The notes beneath the pieces are model-generated. The model was not told where the DNA came from. It did not search any database and was given only the letters and a program-made list of their open reading frames with translations. A program made the translations under genes and the position numbers. Below are positions 23,129-33,680 of a stretch of DNA of 64,000 bases, piece by piece; the stretch's first letter is position 1, and every line of letters starts with the position of its first letter. Source of the stretch: Oceanobacillus jordanicus (GTDB lineage Bacteria > Bacillota > Bacilli > Bacillales > Amphibacillaceae); contig NZ_JAIFZM010000005.1 of the NCBI RefSeq assembly GCF_022095695.1, positions 62,001 to 126,000 of the forward strand, given 5' to 3'.

Positions 23129-23378
23129 AAAAGTTTATAAATATACAAAAGCCCTAATACCACTAGAAAGTTCTCTTTTTAAAGCTCTTAAAAGAGTTAA
23201 GATTCGTAATTTATATATTAAAAATTAGAGTAATTTTAGATCGACTGAACGTATGGTAGTCTTATTCTGTGAACTATCTCAAACAAAAAAACAGCATACC
23301 AATCCTAATGCGAATTGGTATGCTATTTCATTTAGTTTTTCTCGACTTAAAATGGATTATTCATCCTAAAAAATCAAG
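23129..23378. other. Intergenic stretch between sirA control region and tkt
   Basis: AT-rich DNA without a gene. Apart from the tkt terminator at 23281-23324, it holds only a short inverted repeat (near 23174-23203, AGTTCTCTTTTTAAAGCTCTTAAAAGAG). Nothing else was recognised. Confidence 0.5.
23281..23324 (-). terminator. tkt terminator
   Basis: AGCATACCAAT and ATTGGTATGCT form an 11-bp stem with a 10-base loop, followed on the minus strand by GTTTTTTTG. Confidence 0.88.
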
Positions 23379-25385
23379 CTATTTTGTTAGTGATTCTACA
23401 TGTTCTACGACATTCTCTACAGTAAAACCATATTCTTTTATAACTCTATCACCATTAGCTGATGCACCGAATCGGTCAATGGCAATAATTTTTCCATGGT
23501 CACCTACATAACGATCCCAACCGAATGATGCTGCCATTTCAATTGCTACTCTGTTTTTGACAGAAGAAGGTATAACTTTTTCTTTATATGCTGCATCTTG
23601 GGCATTAAAACGATCCCAGGATGGCATGCTTACAACGCGAACGTCAATGCCTTTTTCTTTAAGGGCTGTTTGTGCAGAGACAGCCAACTGTACCTCAGAA
23701 CCTGTCGCTAAGAGCAATGCATCTGGGGTTTCTTTGGTAGCATCACTTACAACGTATGCCCCTTTCTTAACACCTTCATATGCATACTCTTTTGTCCCTT
23801 CAAGAGTAGGAAGGTTTTGACGTGTAAGCACAAGTGCGGTAGGTTGATTGGTTGATTCAATTGCTAATCTCCAAGCCGCTTGTGTCTCATTAGCATCCGC
23901 TGGGCGAATTAATGACAAGCCAGGCATAGCACGTAAAGCTGCTAATTGCTCAACTGGTTCGTGCGTCGGACCATCTTCTCCTACTGCGATGGAATCATGT
24001 GTGAATACATACGTCACAGGTGCATTCATAATGGAAGAAAGACGAACTGCTGGACGAAGGTAATCACTAAATACAAAGAAAGTACCCGCATAAACCTTCA
24101 ATCCACCATGAAGAGCCATTCCATTTAATGCTGCGCCCATAGCATGCTCCCGTACACCAAACCAAACATTACGACCTGCATAATTTTTTCGCGTGAAGTC
24201 TTCTTCGTCATTCATGGTTGTTTTATTTGATCCTGCTAAATCCGCACTTCCACCAAAGAAATTAGGAACAGCTTTAGCAATAGCGTTCAATACTTTTCCA
24301 GAAGAAGCACGAGTTGCAAGGGTGTCTTTTCCTGCTTCAAAGACAGGTAGAGATTTTTCCCAATCAACAGGCAGTTCACCTTTCATAGCTAATTCAAATT
24401 GCTTTGCCAATTCTGGATACTTTTCATTGTATGTTGCCAATAAAGCGTTCCATTTATCTTCTGCTTCAGCACCTTGTTTCCCAATTTTTTCTTGGAAATC
24501 TTCATACACTTCTTCTGGCACATGGAAGTCTTGTTCATAGGTCCATTTATAATAATCTTTAGTTAGTTTCACTTCGTCTGCACCTAAAGGAGCACCGTGA
24601 GAAGAAGCTGATGCTGATTTATTAGGAGAACCATAGCCAATAATTGTTTTCACTTCAATAAGTGTTGGTTGATCAGTATTCTCCTGTGCTTGTTTAATCG
24701 CTTTTCTTAATTCATTTACATCGTTGCCGTCTTCAACGCGAATTACTTGCCATCCATATGCTTTAAAGCGTTCTTCCGTATTTTCAGAGAAAGATTGGTT
24801 AAGATCGCCATCCAAAGATATATCGTTGGAATCATATAGTGCAATTAGCTTACCTAGACCTAAATGGCCAGCAAGTGAAGCAGCTTCATGTGAAATACCT
24901 TCCATTAAATCTCCATCACTTACAAGTGCATAAGTGTTGTGATCGACGATCTGTAGATCTTCCTGGTTAAATTTCGCAGATAGATGTGCTTCAGCCATCG
25001 CCATCCCAACTGACATGGCAATCCCCTGACCTAGTGGACCAGTTGTTGCTTCTACACCGTCTGTGTGATGTACTTCTGGATGGCCTGGTGTCTTAGAATC
25101 CCATTGACGAAATTCTTTCAAGTCATTCATCGACACGTTATAACCAGATAAATGAAGCAAACTATATAGAAGCATAGATCCATGGCCTGCTGAAAGAACA
25201 AAACGGTCTCTATTAAACCATTTTGAGTTTTTAGGATTGTGGTTCATGAAATCAGTCCATAGCGTGTAGGCCATTGGAGCTGCTCCCATTGGAAGTCCAG
25301 GATGACCAGAGTTCGCTTTTTCGATTGCATCAATAGATAATGTACGGATTGTAGTAATTGAATTTTGTTCTATGTTGTTTGACAT
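23379..25385 (-). CDS. tkt: Transketolase
   Basis: A 668-residue thiamine-diphosphate enzyme of the non-oxidative pentose phosphate pathway, moving two-carbon units between sugar phosphates. Seen are the N-terminal [21 protein letters not shown], the TPP-binding [13 protein letters not shown], the pyrimidine-domain [20 protein letters not shown] and the C-terminal domain. Length matches B. subtilis Tkt (667). ATG 25385 has AAAGGGGC before it. sirA follows downstream as in B. subtilis. Confidence 0.97.
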   Translation of the reverse strand: MSNNIEQNSITTIRTLSIDAIEKANSGHPGLPMGAAPMAYTLWTDFMNHNPKNSKWFNRDRFVLSAGHGSMLLYSLLHLSGYNVSMNDLKEFRQWDSKTPGHPEVHHTDGVEATTGPLGQGIAMSVGMAMAEAHLSAKFNQEDLQIVDHNTYALVSDGDLMEGISHEAASLAGHLGLGKLIALYDSNDISLDGDLNQSFSENTEERFKAYGWQVIRVEDGNDVNELRKAIKQAQENTDQPTLIEVKTIIGYGSPNKSASASSHGAPLGADEVKLTKDYYKWTYEQDFHVPEEVYEDFQEKIGKQGAEAEDKWNALLATYNEKYPELAKQFELAMKGELPVDWEKSLPVFEAGKDTLATRASSGKVLNAIAKAVPNFFGGSADLAGSNKTTMNDEEDFTRKNYAGRNVWFGVREHAMGAALNGMALHGGLKVYAGTFFVFSDYLRPAVRLSSIMNAPVTYVFTHDSIAVGEDGPTHEPVEQLAALRAMPGLSLIRPADANETQAAWRLAIESTNQPTALVLTRQNLPTLEGTKEYAYEGVKKGAYVVSDATKETPDALLLATGSEVQLAVSAQTALKEKGIDVRVVSMPSWDRFNAQDAAYKEKVIPSSVKNRVAIEMAASFGWDRYVGDHGKIIAIDRFGASANGDRVIKEYGFTVENVVEHVESLTK

Positions 25386-25430
25386 ATTGTTTAGCCCCTT
25401 TCAAAGATAACTACTGGTTGTTTCCTCCTC

Positions 25431-25459
25431 ATTCTATAACGAAACCCATCCAGGAACAA
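25431..25459 (-). promoter_or_regulatory. tkt promoter
   Basis: On the minus strand, TTGTTC (25454-25459), a 17-bp spacer and TAGAAT (25431-25436), about 45 bases before the tkt start. Confidence 0.6.
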
Positions 25460-25518
25460 GTTAAAACGGATAGGCTTCCTTATAAAAGGGCTGATTTTTG
25501 TCGTAGTATGGTACAAAA

Positions 25519-25752
25519 TTAGTGTTTCTTATTTCTCTCTTGCAAGTCTTTCACTTTTTTTGGTGTAACATCGTTTCCTTTAGGATCCACAACTGTCATG
25601 GATTTAAACTGGTTTTTAAAAGAGCTTCTTACATTGTTTAGATATTCTTCACGGAGCTCTTTTTGTTCCTGCTTCTCTTTCTCAGTTAAACCTGTATCTT
25701 TAGCCTTTTTCGCCAGTGAATTAATTCGCTCAATTTTATCCTGAGATAACAT
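25519..25752 (-). CDS. ynzC: DUF896 protein YnzC
   Basis: A 77-residue helical protein with the DUF896 pattern: IERINSLAKKAKDTGLTEKEKQEQKELREEY. In B. subtilis ynzC belongs to the SOS-regulated yneA-yneB-ynzC operon. Here a hairpin terminator at 25911-25930 separates it from yneB, so it may be transcribed partly on its own. ATG 25752 is preceded by AAAGGAGGTAAAGCC. Biochemical role unknown. Confidence 0.9.
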   Translation of the reverse strand: MLSQDKIERINSLAKKAKDTGLTEKEKQEQKELREEYLNNVRSSFKNQFKSMTVVDPKGNDVTPKKVKDLQERNKKH

Positions 25753-25904
25753 GGCTTTACCTCCTTTTCAATTATCTATTACACAAGTCTGAATACCCCT
25801 GGGATTTTACAAACTTCATCGTCGTAATTGTGCCAATGTTTTCGGCTGTCTAAGATCTTATTAAGCTTTATCTTTTAAAAAACTATTTTACGTCTGAATA
25901 CAAC

Positions 25905-25930
25905 AAAAAACAAGAGCCATTAGCTCCTGC
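25905..25930 (-). terminator. yneB terminator
   Basis: CAGGAGC and GGCTCTTG form a short stem around TAAT on the minus strand, followed by TTTTTTGTTG. Confidence 0.65.
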
Positions 25931-25961
25931 TTAGTTATTTTACGCCTATTAAGGCTTATAT

Positions 25962-26615
<654 letters not shown>

Positions 26616-26624
26616 TTAAACCAA

Positions 26625-26717
26625 TTAACTCGTAATCATAGTAAAGTACAGGAATCCCAGCGTCAAGGCAAAGGCAACTATATAAAACAAATCCGTTTTT
26701 GTAAGTTTACTAAACAT
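26625..26717 (-). CDS. Membrane micropeptide in the yneA position (30 aa)
   Basis: ATG 26717 follows AAGGAGGGAATGAGACT and the frame stops at 26625. The peptide begins MFSKLTKTDLFYIVAFALTL and has one transmembrane helix. The location between lexA and yneB and the LexA-controlled promoter match yneA, the SOS cell-division inhibitor. B. subtilis YneA is about 105 residues with an extracellular LysM domain that is absent here. It may be a shortened YneA relative or an unrelated SOS membrane peptide. Confidence 0.65.
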   Translation of the reverse strand: MFSKLTKTDLFYIVAFALTLGFLYFTMITS

Positions 26718-26743
26718 AGTCTCATTCCCTCCTTTTCTAAATA

Positions 26744-26757
26744 GGAACCTTTGTTCG
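26744..26757. promoter_or_regulatory. LexA box 1
   Basis: GGAACCTTTGTTCG matches the Bacillus LexA consensus CGAACN4GTTCG at 9 of 10 positions. It lies downstream of the yneA-side -10 box. Confidence 0.8.
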
Positions 26758-26773
26758 CTTATTTGTAATTTTA

Positions 26774-26801
26774 ATTATAGCAGAACATATGATCCTGTCA
26801 A
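26774..26801 (-). promoter_or_regulatory. SOS promoter of the yneA-position peptide and yneB, with LexA box 2 in the spacer
   Basis: On the minus strand, TTGACA (26796-26801), a 16-bp spacer and TATAAT (26774-26779). The spacer contains GAACATATGATC (26783-26794), a weaker LexA box, so repressor would sit between the two promoter elements. Confidence 0.78.
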
Positions 26802-26811
26802 GGCTTTTTCT

Positions 26812-26851
26812 CGAACGAATGTTTGCTTTATGTGGAATCAAATGGTAAACT
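26812..26851 (+). promoter_or_regulatory. lexA promoter with LexA box 3
   Basis: CGAACGAATGTTTG (26812-26825) matches the LexA consensus at 9 of 10 positions and overlaps the -35 element TTGCTT (26823-26828). A 17-bp spacer leads to TAAACT (26846-26851). This indicates autoregulation of lexA. Confidence 0.78.
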
Positions 26852-26887
26852 ATTAATAATTAATCTTATGGGCGAGGTGAAAAATTT

Positions 26888-27511
26888 ATGTCAAAACTAT
26901 CAAAACGTCAGCAAATGATTTTAGACTATATTAAAGACGAAGTAACAAAAAAAGGATATCCGCCTTCCGTCCGGGAAATAGCCGAAGCTGTTGGACTTGC
27001 CTCAAGTTCTACAGTGCATGGACATTTATCTAGAATTGAAAGCAAAGGATACATTCGACGAGATCCGACTAAGCCAAGAGCAATTGAAATACTGGATTTG
27101 TCGGAAGGAAACAATATCCCTAGAGAAGAAGCTCGCTATGCTCCTGTAATTGGGAAAGTAACAGCAGGCCTACCTATTACAGCAGTTGAAAACATCGAGG
27201 AATTTATTCCTCTACCAACCACAAGTGCCGGACCTGATGATAATCTTTTCGTATTGGTTATCGAAGGGGAAAGTATGATCGAAGCAGGAATACTTGATGG
27301 GGATATGGTTATCGTAAAACAGCAGAACACAGCACAAAACAGTGATATAGTTGTTGCGATGACAGATGAAAATGAAGCAACAGTGAAAAGGTTCTTTAAA
27401 GAAAAAGACCACATTCGCCTCCAGCCTGAGAATGCAACGATGGATCCGCTTTTATATGATAATGTAACAATACTAGGTAAAGTAATTGGTTTATATCGCA
27501 ATATCCATTAA
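26888..27511 (+). CDS. lexA: LexA repressor
   Basis: A 207-residue SOS repressor. The winged HTH (residues 1-70: [38 protein letters not shown]) is followed by the Ala93-Gly94 cleavage site in [10 protein letters not shown] and the Ser129/Lys167 dyad ([15 protein letters not shown]). RecA-stimulated self-cleavage releases target genes, including recA and the adjacent divergent SOS operon. ATG 26888 has GGCGAGGTGAAA upstream. Confidence 0.97.
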   Translation: MSKLSKRQQMILDYIKDEVTKKGYPPSVREIAEAVGLASSSTVHGHLSRIESKGYIRRDPTKPRAIEILDLSEGNNIPREEARYAPVIGKVTAGLPITAVENIEEFIPLPTTSAGPDDNLFVLVIEGESMIEAGILDGDMVIVKQQNTAQNSDIVVAMTDENEATVKRFFKEKDHIRLQPENATMDPLLYDNVTILGKVIGLYRNIH

Positions 27512-27576
27512 ATCGAGCAACGCGTAGTACCTGGTACTCGCATCTCAACAACACCAACTTATCTTTTTCTATTAAT

Positions 27577-27611
27577 AAAAAAACAGCTACCTCGAGGGCA
27601 GCTGTTTTTTA
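27577..27611. terminator. Bidirectional terminator between lexA and abgA
   Basis: AAAAAACAGCT and AGCTGTTTTTT flank a 12-base loop. T-tracts on both strands let it serve the convergent lexA and abgA transcripts. Confidence 0.82.
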
Positions 27612-28889
27612 TTGTTCCATTATTACTTTGGCTGATTGGAAAAGAATGTTAACAGCAGGTAATAACGTGTCTTCTTTAATATCAAATTTTTCATTATGAT
27701 GGCCTGCAGCCAGTTCTGTTCCGAATACACAGTAGGTTGCCTTTCCGCCATTTTTCTGCACTTCGTTCATAAAATAGGTCGCATCCTCTGACCCTCCTGG
27801 TGTGTTATCCTCCAGTCGACTTTTTTCAATATCTGGGGATGCTTCGGCACATTGATGGAGGATACCTGCTAGGTCCAACGAACATTTACAGCTTAGTGCC
27901 TCTCCTACTGTTTTGATCTTATGTTCTACTTGGTACATGGTAGCCGCTCCACTGACGATGGATGTGACCTGTTCTTTCACATACTCATTTATTTCAGAAG
28001 TCTCTCCTCGTGTTTCTACTTTCATGCTAGCATGGTTGGCAATAATATTTCTACCTGCACCGGCTTCAAGCTGCCCAACATTTATCCTGGTAGCTCCTCC
28101 TGAATGGCGTGATATACCATGAAGGCTTAGCACACTAGCGGCTGCTGCCAAGAGTGCATTCTTCCCTTGTTCAGGACTTCCTCCGGCATGAGCTGCTTTA
28201 CCAGTATAGCTGATATCTAACTTGGAGGTCGCAAGAAAACCACTATTGGCAGCAACGAACTGCTTATGCGGAACACCGACCCCAATATGGGTAGCGACGA
28301 AATAATCAACATCTTCCACTACATTTGCTGCCGCCATAGCTTTTGCTCCTCGTGTGCCTTCCTCAGCTGGTTGAAATATTAATTTTATTTTCCCCTTAAG
28401 TTGGTCCTTATTTTCAATAAGCAGGGTGGCGAGGCCTAAACCCATCGCGGTGTGGGAGTCATGACCGCAGGCATGCATTTTCCCGTGAACTTTTGAGCTA
28501 AATTCTTCATTGCGCGGGAAATGCTCGTTACTGTTTGACTCTAAAATATCCAATGCATCCATATCAAATCGAAATGCAATGACAGAACCTTTCTTACCTG
28601 TATCTAGTGTGGCAACTATTCCTGTATAGCCTTCAGAAAAGAGATGAAGATAATCACCAATCGCCCCATTTTTTTGTGCCCATTGATAATGTTTCTTTGT
28701 TTCCTCCTCAGTTGGTTTTCCCATACAGTCTGCCTCAGACATAACTTCCTTTCCCATTTTCAATTGGAAACCAAGCTCATCTAAAATAGAGGCTACAATA
28801 GATGCTGTTCTCATTTCCAAAAAACCTGTCTCTGGATATTGGTGGAAATCTCGGCGCCACTTAATTAATTTATCTCCTAATTGTTGCAT
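27609..28889 (-). CDS. abgA: p-Aminobenzoyl-glutamate hydrolase subunit A
   Basis: A 426-residue M20 metallopeptidase closely resembling E. coli AbgA throughout: WRRDFHQYPETGFLEMRTA, VIAFRFDMDALDI, GKMHACGHDSHTAMGLGLA, IFQPAEEGTRGAKAM, and the C-terminal GSEDATYFM and AAGHHNEKFDI. Metal ligands are in HACGHD, EEG and HHNE. With AbgB it would split p-aminobenzoyl-glutamate, a folate breakdown product, into p-aminobenzoate and glutamate. It is the last gene of an abgB-abgT-abgA operon. ATG 28889 has AGGAGGAGAGCAGT ahead of it. Confidence 0.85.
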   Translation of the reverse strand: MQQLGDKLIKWRRDFHQYPETGFLEMRTASIVASILDELGFQLKMGKEVMSEADCMGKPTEEETKKHYQWAQKNGAIGDYLHLFSEGYTGIVATLDTGKKGSVIAFRFDMDALDILESNSNEHFPRNEEFSSKVHGKMHACGHDSHTAMGLGLATLLIENKDQLKGKIKLIFQPAEEGTRGAKAMAAANVVEDVDYFVATHIGVGVPHKQFVAANSGFLATSKLDISYTGKAAHAGGSPEQGKNALLAAAASVLSLHGISRHSGGATRINVGQLEAGAGRNIIANHASMKVETRGETSEINEYVKEQVTSIVSGAATMYQVEHKIKTVGEALSCKCSLDLAGILHQCAEASPDIEKSRLEDNTPGGSEDATYFMNEVQKNGGKATYCVFGTELAAGHHNEKFDIKEDTLLPAVNILFQSAKVIMEQ

Positions 28890-28904
28890 ACTGCTCTCCT
28901 CCTT

Positions 28905-30416
28905 CTATAAGAACGGGTATATTCCTGGACCAAATGGTAGTCCTGAATAGTAAAATACTAGAATTAATATAATCCAAGTAGTTAAAAACGCAATACTATA
29001 CGGTAGCATTAATGAAATATAAGTACCTATACTTGCTTTTTTATCGTATTTTTTTATAAACGCCAGAATAATAACCATATACGGGAACAATGGTGTAATA
29101 ATATTTGTTGAAGAATCTGCCACCCTGTACGCAACTTGCGTAAAGGCCGGATGATAACCGAGTTGCATAAACATCGGAATAAATACTGGAGCTTCAATTG
29201 CCCACTTGGCAGACCCTGAAGTGATCAGGAAGTTCATTAATGCTGTAAATATGATATAGCCAATAATCAACCAAATACCTGTAAAATTAATATCCTTTAG
29301 ATAATCAGCGCCATTAACTGCTACCCATGTACCTAGATTTGACCAATTAAAATATGCAATAAACTGGGCAATGGCAAACACTAAAACGATATAACCCGAC
29401 ATGTCTTTAATAGAGTCGGCCATGTAGTCTCCTACATCCTTACCAGATCTAATTTTACCTACTGTTATACCAAACGTAACACCAATTACCACAAAGAATA
29501 TTAAAACGATTGGAACAATACCATCTAAGAAAGGAGAAGGAACAATACTACCATCCTCACCCCTTAACGGGCTATTTGGTAAAAGTATGATCGTCAAAAT
29601 AATCGCTATGTATGCTAGGCCAGCAATAAGCGCATTACGGAACCCTTTCCCGCCATTTTTTAATTCTTCACTGTTCTCTTCTTCAACGGCTCCTCCTTTG
29701 TATTCCCCCAAACGTGGTTCAACAAATTTAGTAGTAACGAGTCCCCCAACAATTGTCATAATAAATACAGATACAATATTAAAGTACCAGTTATCTACAG
29801 GTGTGATCACCAGAGAATCGTCAAGGATGGCTGCTGCTTCCGTGGAGATTCCTGCTAACAATACATCTGTCCCGGCGATAAAGATATTTGCCGTAAATCC
29901 AGCTCCTGCCCCGGCAAAGCCTGCAGCTAATCCAGCTAATGGATGCCGTCCAACTTTATAAAACACCATCGCAGCAAGTGGTGGTATCAATACAACTGCA
30001 GCATCAGAGGCTAGGTTTCCAAGAATCCCCACAAATACCACCGTATAAGTAACTAAACTTGGAGGTGAACTCAAGATAGTTTTTCTGATGGCATAATCCA
30101 TCAGTCCAACCTTCTCAGCTAGACCAATTCCTAGCATCATGACAAGAACAAGTCCCAGTGGAGCAAAACCAGTAAAGTTATCGAGCATGGAAGTTAAGAT
30201 AAACTGCAACCCTTCACCTGATAGCAAATTTTGAATTTCTAGCTCTTCCCCTGTACCTGGATGCACAACAGAAGCATTAAACAAACTAAATATATAGGAA
30301 ACAACGATCATTAATAATGATAAGCCAATAAATAAAATAAACGGATCCGGTAGCTTATTCCCTACCTTTTCCACCAAATCTAAAAATCTTTGAAATAAAC
30401 CACGCCTCTTTTCCAT
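28905..30416 (-). CDS. abgT: AbgT-family p-aminobenzoyl-glutamate transporter
   Basis: A 503-residue integral membrane protein with about 11-13 transmembrane segments. It shows the AbgT family signatures VEKVGNKLPDPFILF at the N-terminus and SGSAKWAIEAPVFIPMFMQLGYHPAFTQVAYR late in the protein, plus RVADSSTNIITPL. It imports p-aminobenzoyl-glutamate for the two hydrolase subunits encoded on either side; some relatives instead export sulfonamides. Length matches E. coli AbgT (508). Confidence 0.88.
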   Translation of the reverse strand: MEKRRGLFQRFLDLVEKVGNKLPDPFILFIGLSLLMIVVSYIFSLFNASVVHPGTGEELEIQNLLSGEGLQFILTSMLDNFTGFAPLGLVLVMMLGIGLAEKVGLMDYAIRKTILSSPPSLVTYTVVFVGILGNLASDAAVVLIPPLAAMVFYKVGRHPLAGLAAGFAGAGAGFTANIFIAGTDVLLAGISTEAAAILDDSLVITPVDNWYFNIVSVFIMTIVGGLVTTKFVEPRLGEYKGGAVEEENSEELKNGGKGFRNALIAGLAYIAIILTIILLPNSPLRGEDGSIVPSPFLDGIVPIVLIFFVVIGVTFGITVGKIRSGKDVGDYMADSIKDMSGYIVLVFAIAQFIAYFNWSNLGTWVAVNGADYLKDINFTGIWLIIGYIIFTALMNFLITSGSAKWAIEAPVFIPMFMQLGYHPAFTQVAYRVADSSTNIITPLFPYMVIILAFIKKYDKKASIGTYISLMLPYSIAFLTTWIILILVFYYSGLPFGPGIYPFL

Positions 30417-30474
30417 AATATCCCTCGCATTCTACACTAATATTACGATCTAATTATTTGGAAAGCCTGAAAGC

Positions 30475-31905
30475 CTATTTCTCATGCAACTTTGAAGGAT
30501 TTACACCCTCAGGAATAGGATTGCTGTATGGATTGGCTTTCTTAAATGCCTTGAATTCTTCTTTTATGTTTTGTAGGTCTTCTGGGCTGTTAAACAGCTG
30601 AATACCAGCTAAGGCCATTGTTTCTGCGGCGCGGAACATACCGTTTAATGCATAGTTTCTTAATCCTTGTGTTGTCATTTGCCATGTGTGTAAAGCAGTA
30701 CCCAGCACAGAAGTGGATGCTGATAATTGAGCTGTTGGGACGACCCAGCTTACATCTGAAACATCTGTAGAACCAGCAAGAATTTCCTTGGATTCATGAT
30801 AAGGCGAAATAGAGTCAGAATAATACTTACCAGCAAACTCACTACCATCTCCAACATAACCAAAACCTTTCATTGGATCTAGGAAATTTTCTTTCTCACC
30901 GTCTGTAAAGGTATTCCATAATTTCTCTGCAAAAGCATTCTCTTCATCTGTTGGCTTTTGTACCCCCACCTCGGTAAATTTTTTATATAAAATTTTCTCA
31001 AGTGAACGATTGGGAATATAATTAGAACATGCCTTATCAAAATCAATTGTTACTTCAGTTTCTGTCATGAGTGCAGCACCTTCAGCAATTTTCTTTACTC
31101 TTTGAAAAATGCTATCCACTTGTGCCACCTTTGGAGCTCTTACCAGGTATAGTACCTCGGCATTTGCTTGAACCACATTTGGGGATATCCCCCCTGTGTT
31201 TGTCACAGCATAATGAATACGTGCCTCTGGCACAATATGCTCTCGCAAATAGTTAACGCCCACGTTCATTAGTTCCACAGCATCCAATGCACTTCGACCC
31301 AAATGTGGCGTGTTTGCAGCGTGAGATGAAATGCCTTTGAATTTAAATGAAACTTGATAGTTTGCCAAGCTTGATAAACTCATAATCGCATTTGCAGGAG
31401 AGGGGTGCCATGTAAGCGCAGCATCGACGCCATCAAACACACCTTCTCTTACCATAAATGTCTTTCCTGAACCGCCTTCTTCTCCTGGACAGCCAAAAAA
31501 TTTCACAGTACCTGGCAGGTTATTTTCTTCTAAGTATTTTTTTGCAGCACATGCAGCAGCAAACGCCCCTGTACCTAACAAATTGTGACCACAGCCATGT
31601 CCAATATCTTTCTCTAAAGGTTGATAACTCGTTTCATTAGGCTTCTGACTTAAGCCTGAAAGTGCATCAAACTCTCCTAGATATCCTATTACAGGCTTAC
31701 CCTCGCCATATGTAGCAATAAATGCCGTTTCTATCCCAGCAACATTACGTTCAACAAGAAAGCCTTGTTCTTCGCAAGCCTTAGCAAAATAGGAAGCTGA
31801 TTCATATTCTTCAAATCTTGTTTCTGGATGGTAGTAAATAAAGCTACTCACCTGTTCAAAAGTATTCCGATTGGTAGATAAATAGTTTGCAACAAATTTA
31901 TTCAT
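30475..31905 (-). CDS. abgB: p-Aminobenzoyl-glutamate hydrolase subunit B
   Basis: A 476-residue M20 peptidase resembling E. coli AbgB (481): IGYLGEFDALSGLSQ, IGHGCGHNLLGTGAFAAACA, FFGCPGEEGGSGKTFMVREGVFD, and STDVSDVSWVVPTAQL. Metal ligands lie in GHGCGHN, EEGG and STDVSDVSW. It is the first gene of the operon. Its promoter carries a dyad operator (32016-32031). ATG 31905 is preceded by AAAGGGGGAAC. Confidence 0.87.
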   Translation of the reverse strand: MNKFVANYLSTNRNTFEQVSSFIYYHPETRFEEYESASYFAKACEEQGFLVERNVAGIETAFIATYGEGKPVIGYLGEFDALSGLSQKPNETSYQPLEKDIGHGCGHNLLGTGAFAAACAAKKYLEENNLPGTVKFFGCPGEEGGSGKTFMVREGVFDGVDAALTWHPSPANAIMSLSSLANYQVSFKFKGISSHAANTPHLGRSALDAVELMNVGVNYLREHIVPEARIHYAVTNTGGISPNVVQANAEVLYLVRAPKVAQVDSIFQRVKKIAEGAALMTETEVTIDFDKACSNYIPNRSLEKILYKKFTEVGVQKPTDEENAFAEKLWNTFTDGEKENFLDPMKGFGYVGDGSEFAGKYYSDSISPYHESKEILAGSTDVSDVSWVVPTAQLSASTSVLGTALHTWQMTTQGLRNYALNGMFRAAETMALAGIQLFNSPEDLQNIKEEFKAFKKANPYSNPIPEGVNPSKLHEK

Positions 31906-32003
31906 GTTAGTTCCCCCTTTGTTGGACTTAAAGATTGATTAACGACATGATTAATAACATTCTGAATTTTCATCTCGCAATTTAAGTCGAGAAATGTAGA
32001 TTT

Positions 32004-32033
32004 ATTTTACCATAAGTCTAAAATATTAGACAA
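32004..32033 (-). promoter_or_regulatory. abgB promoter with dyad operator
   Basis: On the minus strand, TTGTCT (32028-32033), an 18-bp spacer and TAAAAT (32004-32009). The spacer carries GTCTAAAATATTAGAC (32016-32031), an inverted repeat of GTCTAA around 4 bases. No regulator gene lies next to the operon. Confidence 0.5.
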
Positions 32034-32175
32034 ATGAAATCGTTAGAAGCATAGGAATGTTTTGACATTTTAAACGAAAGGATAGAGTGCCTGCATTATG
32101 GGACACCTGCTCTATCTCCCTTTAATCTCTAAATCAATCAAGAATTCAAGTGTAATTTCTACAAAAATTTATTTT
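32034..32175. other. Intergenic stretch between abgB promoter and glnA terminator
   Basis: No gene. A hairpin is formed by GATAGAG (32081-32087) and CTCTATC (32110-32116) with a partly paired interior. Its role is unknown. Confidence 0.45.
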
Positions 32176-32208
32176 AAAAAATACCGCCCATGGATGGACG
32201 GTATTTTT
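32176..32208. terminator. glnA terminator
   Basis: AAAATACCG and CGGTATTTT form the stem with a partly paired interior; T-tracts flank it on both strands. It ends the minus-strand glnRA operon. Confidence 0.85.
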
Positions 32209-32251
32209 AATATACATTTAAAATAGTTGCATACTTAAAAGCCGTAAAAGC

Positions 32252-33589
32252 TTAGTACGTGCTTAAATATTGTTCTCTTTCCCATGGATGCACTTGCGTT
32301 TTGAACATCTCCCATTCGATTTCTTTTGCTTCAACAAAATGTTCGAATAAGTGTTCACCAAGTGAGTTTACGATAACCTCATCTTTTTTAAGTTCTTCAA
32401 GTGCACCAGCTAATGTGCTAGGTAGATCCTCGATTCCAGCTTCTTCACGCTCTTCTTTTGTAAGAACATAAATATTGCGGTCTACGGCAGTTGGTGTTTT
32501 CATTTTCTTCTCAATTCCGTCTAGGCCTGCTGCTAGTAAGGATGATAATGCCAAGTACGGATTAGCAGATGGGTCAACACTACGCGCTTCTACCCGTGTG
32601 CTAATTCCACGTGAACTTGGAATACGCATTAGACAACTTCTGTTAGAACCGGACCATGCAATATAACTAGGAGCTTCATAGCCAGGAACTAATCTTTTAT
32701 ATGAGTTCACTGTAGGATTCGTAACAGCAGTAAAGCTTTTCGCATGACTGATTGTGCCTGCAATAAACTGATAAGCCGTTTCGCTTAGTTGCATATCTCC
32801 TTTTTCATCGAAGAAGGCATTTTTACCGTCTTTGAATAGAGACATATTAACATGCATCCCAGATCCGTTAACGCCGAATAATGGCTTCGGCATAAATGTA
32901 GCGTGTAAATTATGCTTTCTAGCAATTGTTTTAACTACTAGTTTAAAAGTTTGAATATCATCAGCATGTTTCACAGCATCAGAATATTTAAAATCGATCT
33001 CATGCTGTCCAGGTGCAACTTCATGATGGGATGCTTCGATTTCAAAGCCCATTTCTTCAAGTTCAAGTACGATATCACGACGACAGTTTTCCCCTAAATC
33101 AGTAGGAGCCAAGTCAAAATAGCCACCTCTATCATTTAGTTCAAGGGAAGGGTCTCCTTTTTCATCTAATTTGAAAAGGAAAAATTCTGGCTCTGTACCA
33201 ATATTAAAAGCATCAAACCCTAGCTCTTCCATTTTCTTAAGGTTACGCTTTAGATTATAGCGTGGGTCCCCTTCAAATGGCGTGCCGTCTGGCTTGTAAA
33301 TATCGCAGATAAAACGGGCAACTTTACCTTTTTCTGAAGTCCATGGGAATACAACGAAGGTATCCAGGTCAGGATATAAATACATATCAGATTCTTCAAT
33401 GCGAACAAATCCTTCGATAGAAGAACCGTCAAACATCATTTTATTATCTAATGCTTTATCTAATTGACTTAGTGGGATTTCAACGTTTTTGATTGTCCCT
33501 AGCATGTCTGTAAATTGAAGACGGATAAACCTCACGTTCTCTTCTTTAATTTGTTTCATGATTTCATCTTTTGATAATTTCTTTCCCAT
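32252..33589 (-). CDS. glnA: Glutamine synthetase type I
   Basis: A 445-residue GS-I-alpha enzyme, the length of B. subtilis GlnA (444). It joins ammonia to glutamate with ATP. Motifs seen are [28 protein letters not shown], the ATP-binding [14 protein letters not shown], and [28 protein letters not shown]. It lies in an operon with glnR. The adenylylation tyrosine region of the beta type is not expected. In Bacillus, feedback-inhibited GlnA also controls GlnR and TnrA. Confidence 0.97.
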   Translation of the reverse strand: MGKKLSKDEIMKQIKEENVRFIRLQFTDMLGTIKNVEIPLSQLDKALDNKMMFDGSSIEGFVRIEESDMYLYPDLDTFVVFPWTSEKGKVARFICDIYKPDGTPFEGDPRYNLKRNLKKMEELGFDAFNIGTEPEFFLFKLDEKGDPSLELNDRGGYFDLAPTDLGENCRRDIVLELEEMGFEIEASHHEVAPGQHEIDFKYSDAVKHADDIQTFKLVVKTIARKHNLHATFMPKPLFGVNGSGMHVNMSLFKDGKNAFFDEKGDMQLSETAYQFIAGTISHAKSFTAVTNPTVNSYKRLVPGYEAPSYIAWSGSNRSCLMRIPSSRGISTRVEARSVDPSANPYLALSSLLAAGLDGIEKKMKTPTAVDRNIYVLTKEEREEAGIEDLPSTLAGALEELKKDEVIVNSLGEHLFEHFVEAKEIEWEMFKTQVHPWEREQYLSTY

Positions 33590-33680
33590 TCCTTCTCCTC
33601 CTAATAATTTATATATTTGAATAAAAAATATGGTTATATAAGCTAAGCTATGTATCCATATTTTCTATACATTATTAATA

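Noticed and set aside
31906-32251. A riboswitch or T-box leader before abgB or after glnA
   Set aside because: The only structures are the 32081-32116 hairpin and the glnA terminator; no conserved riboswitch core motif was found.
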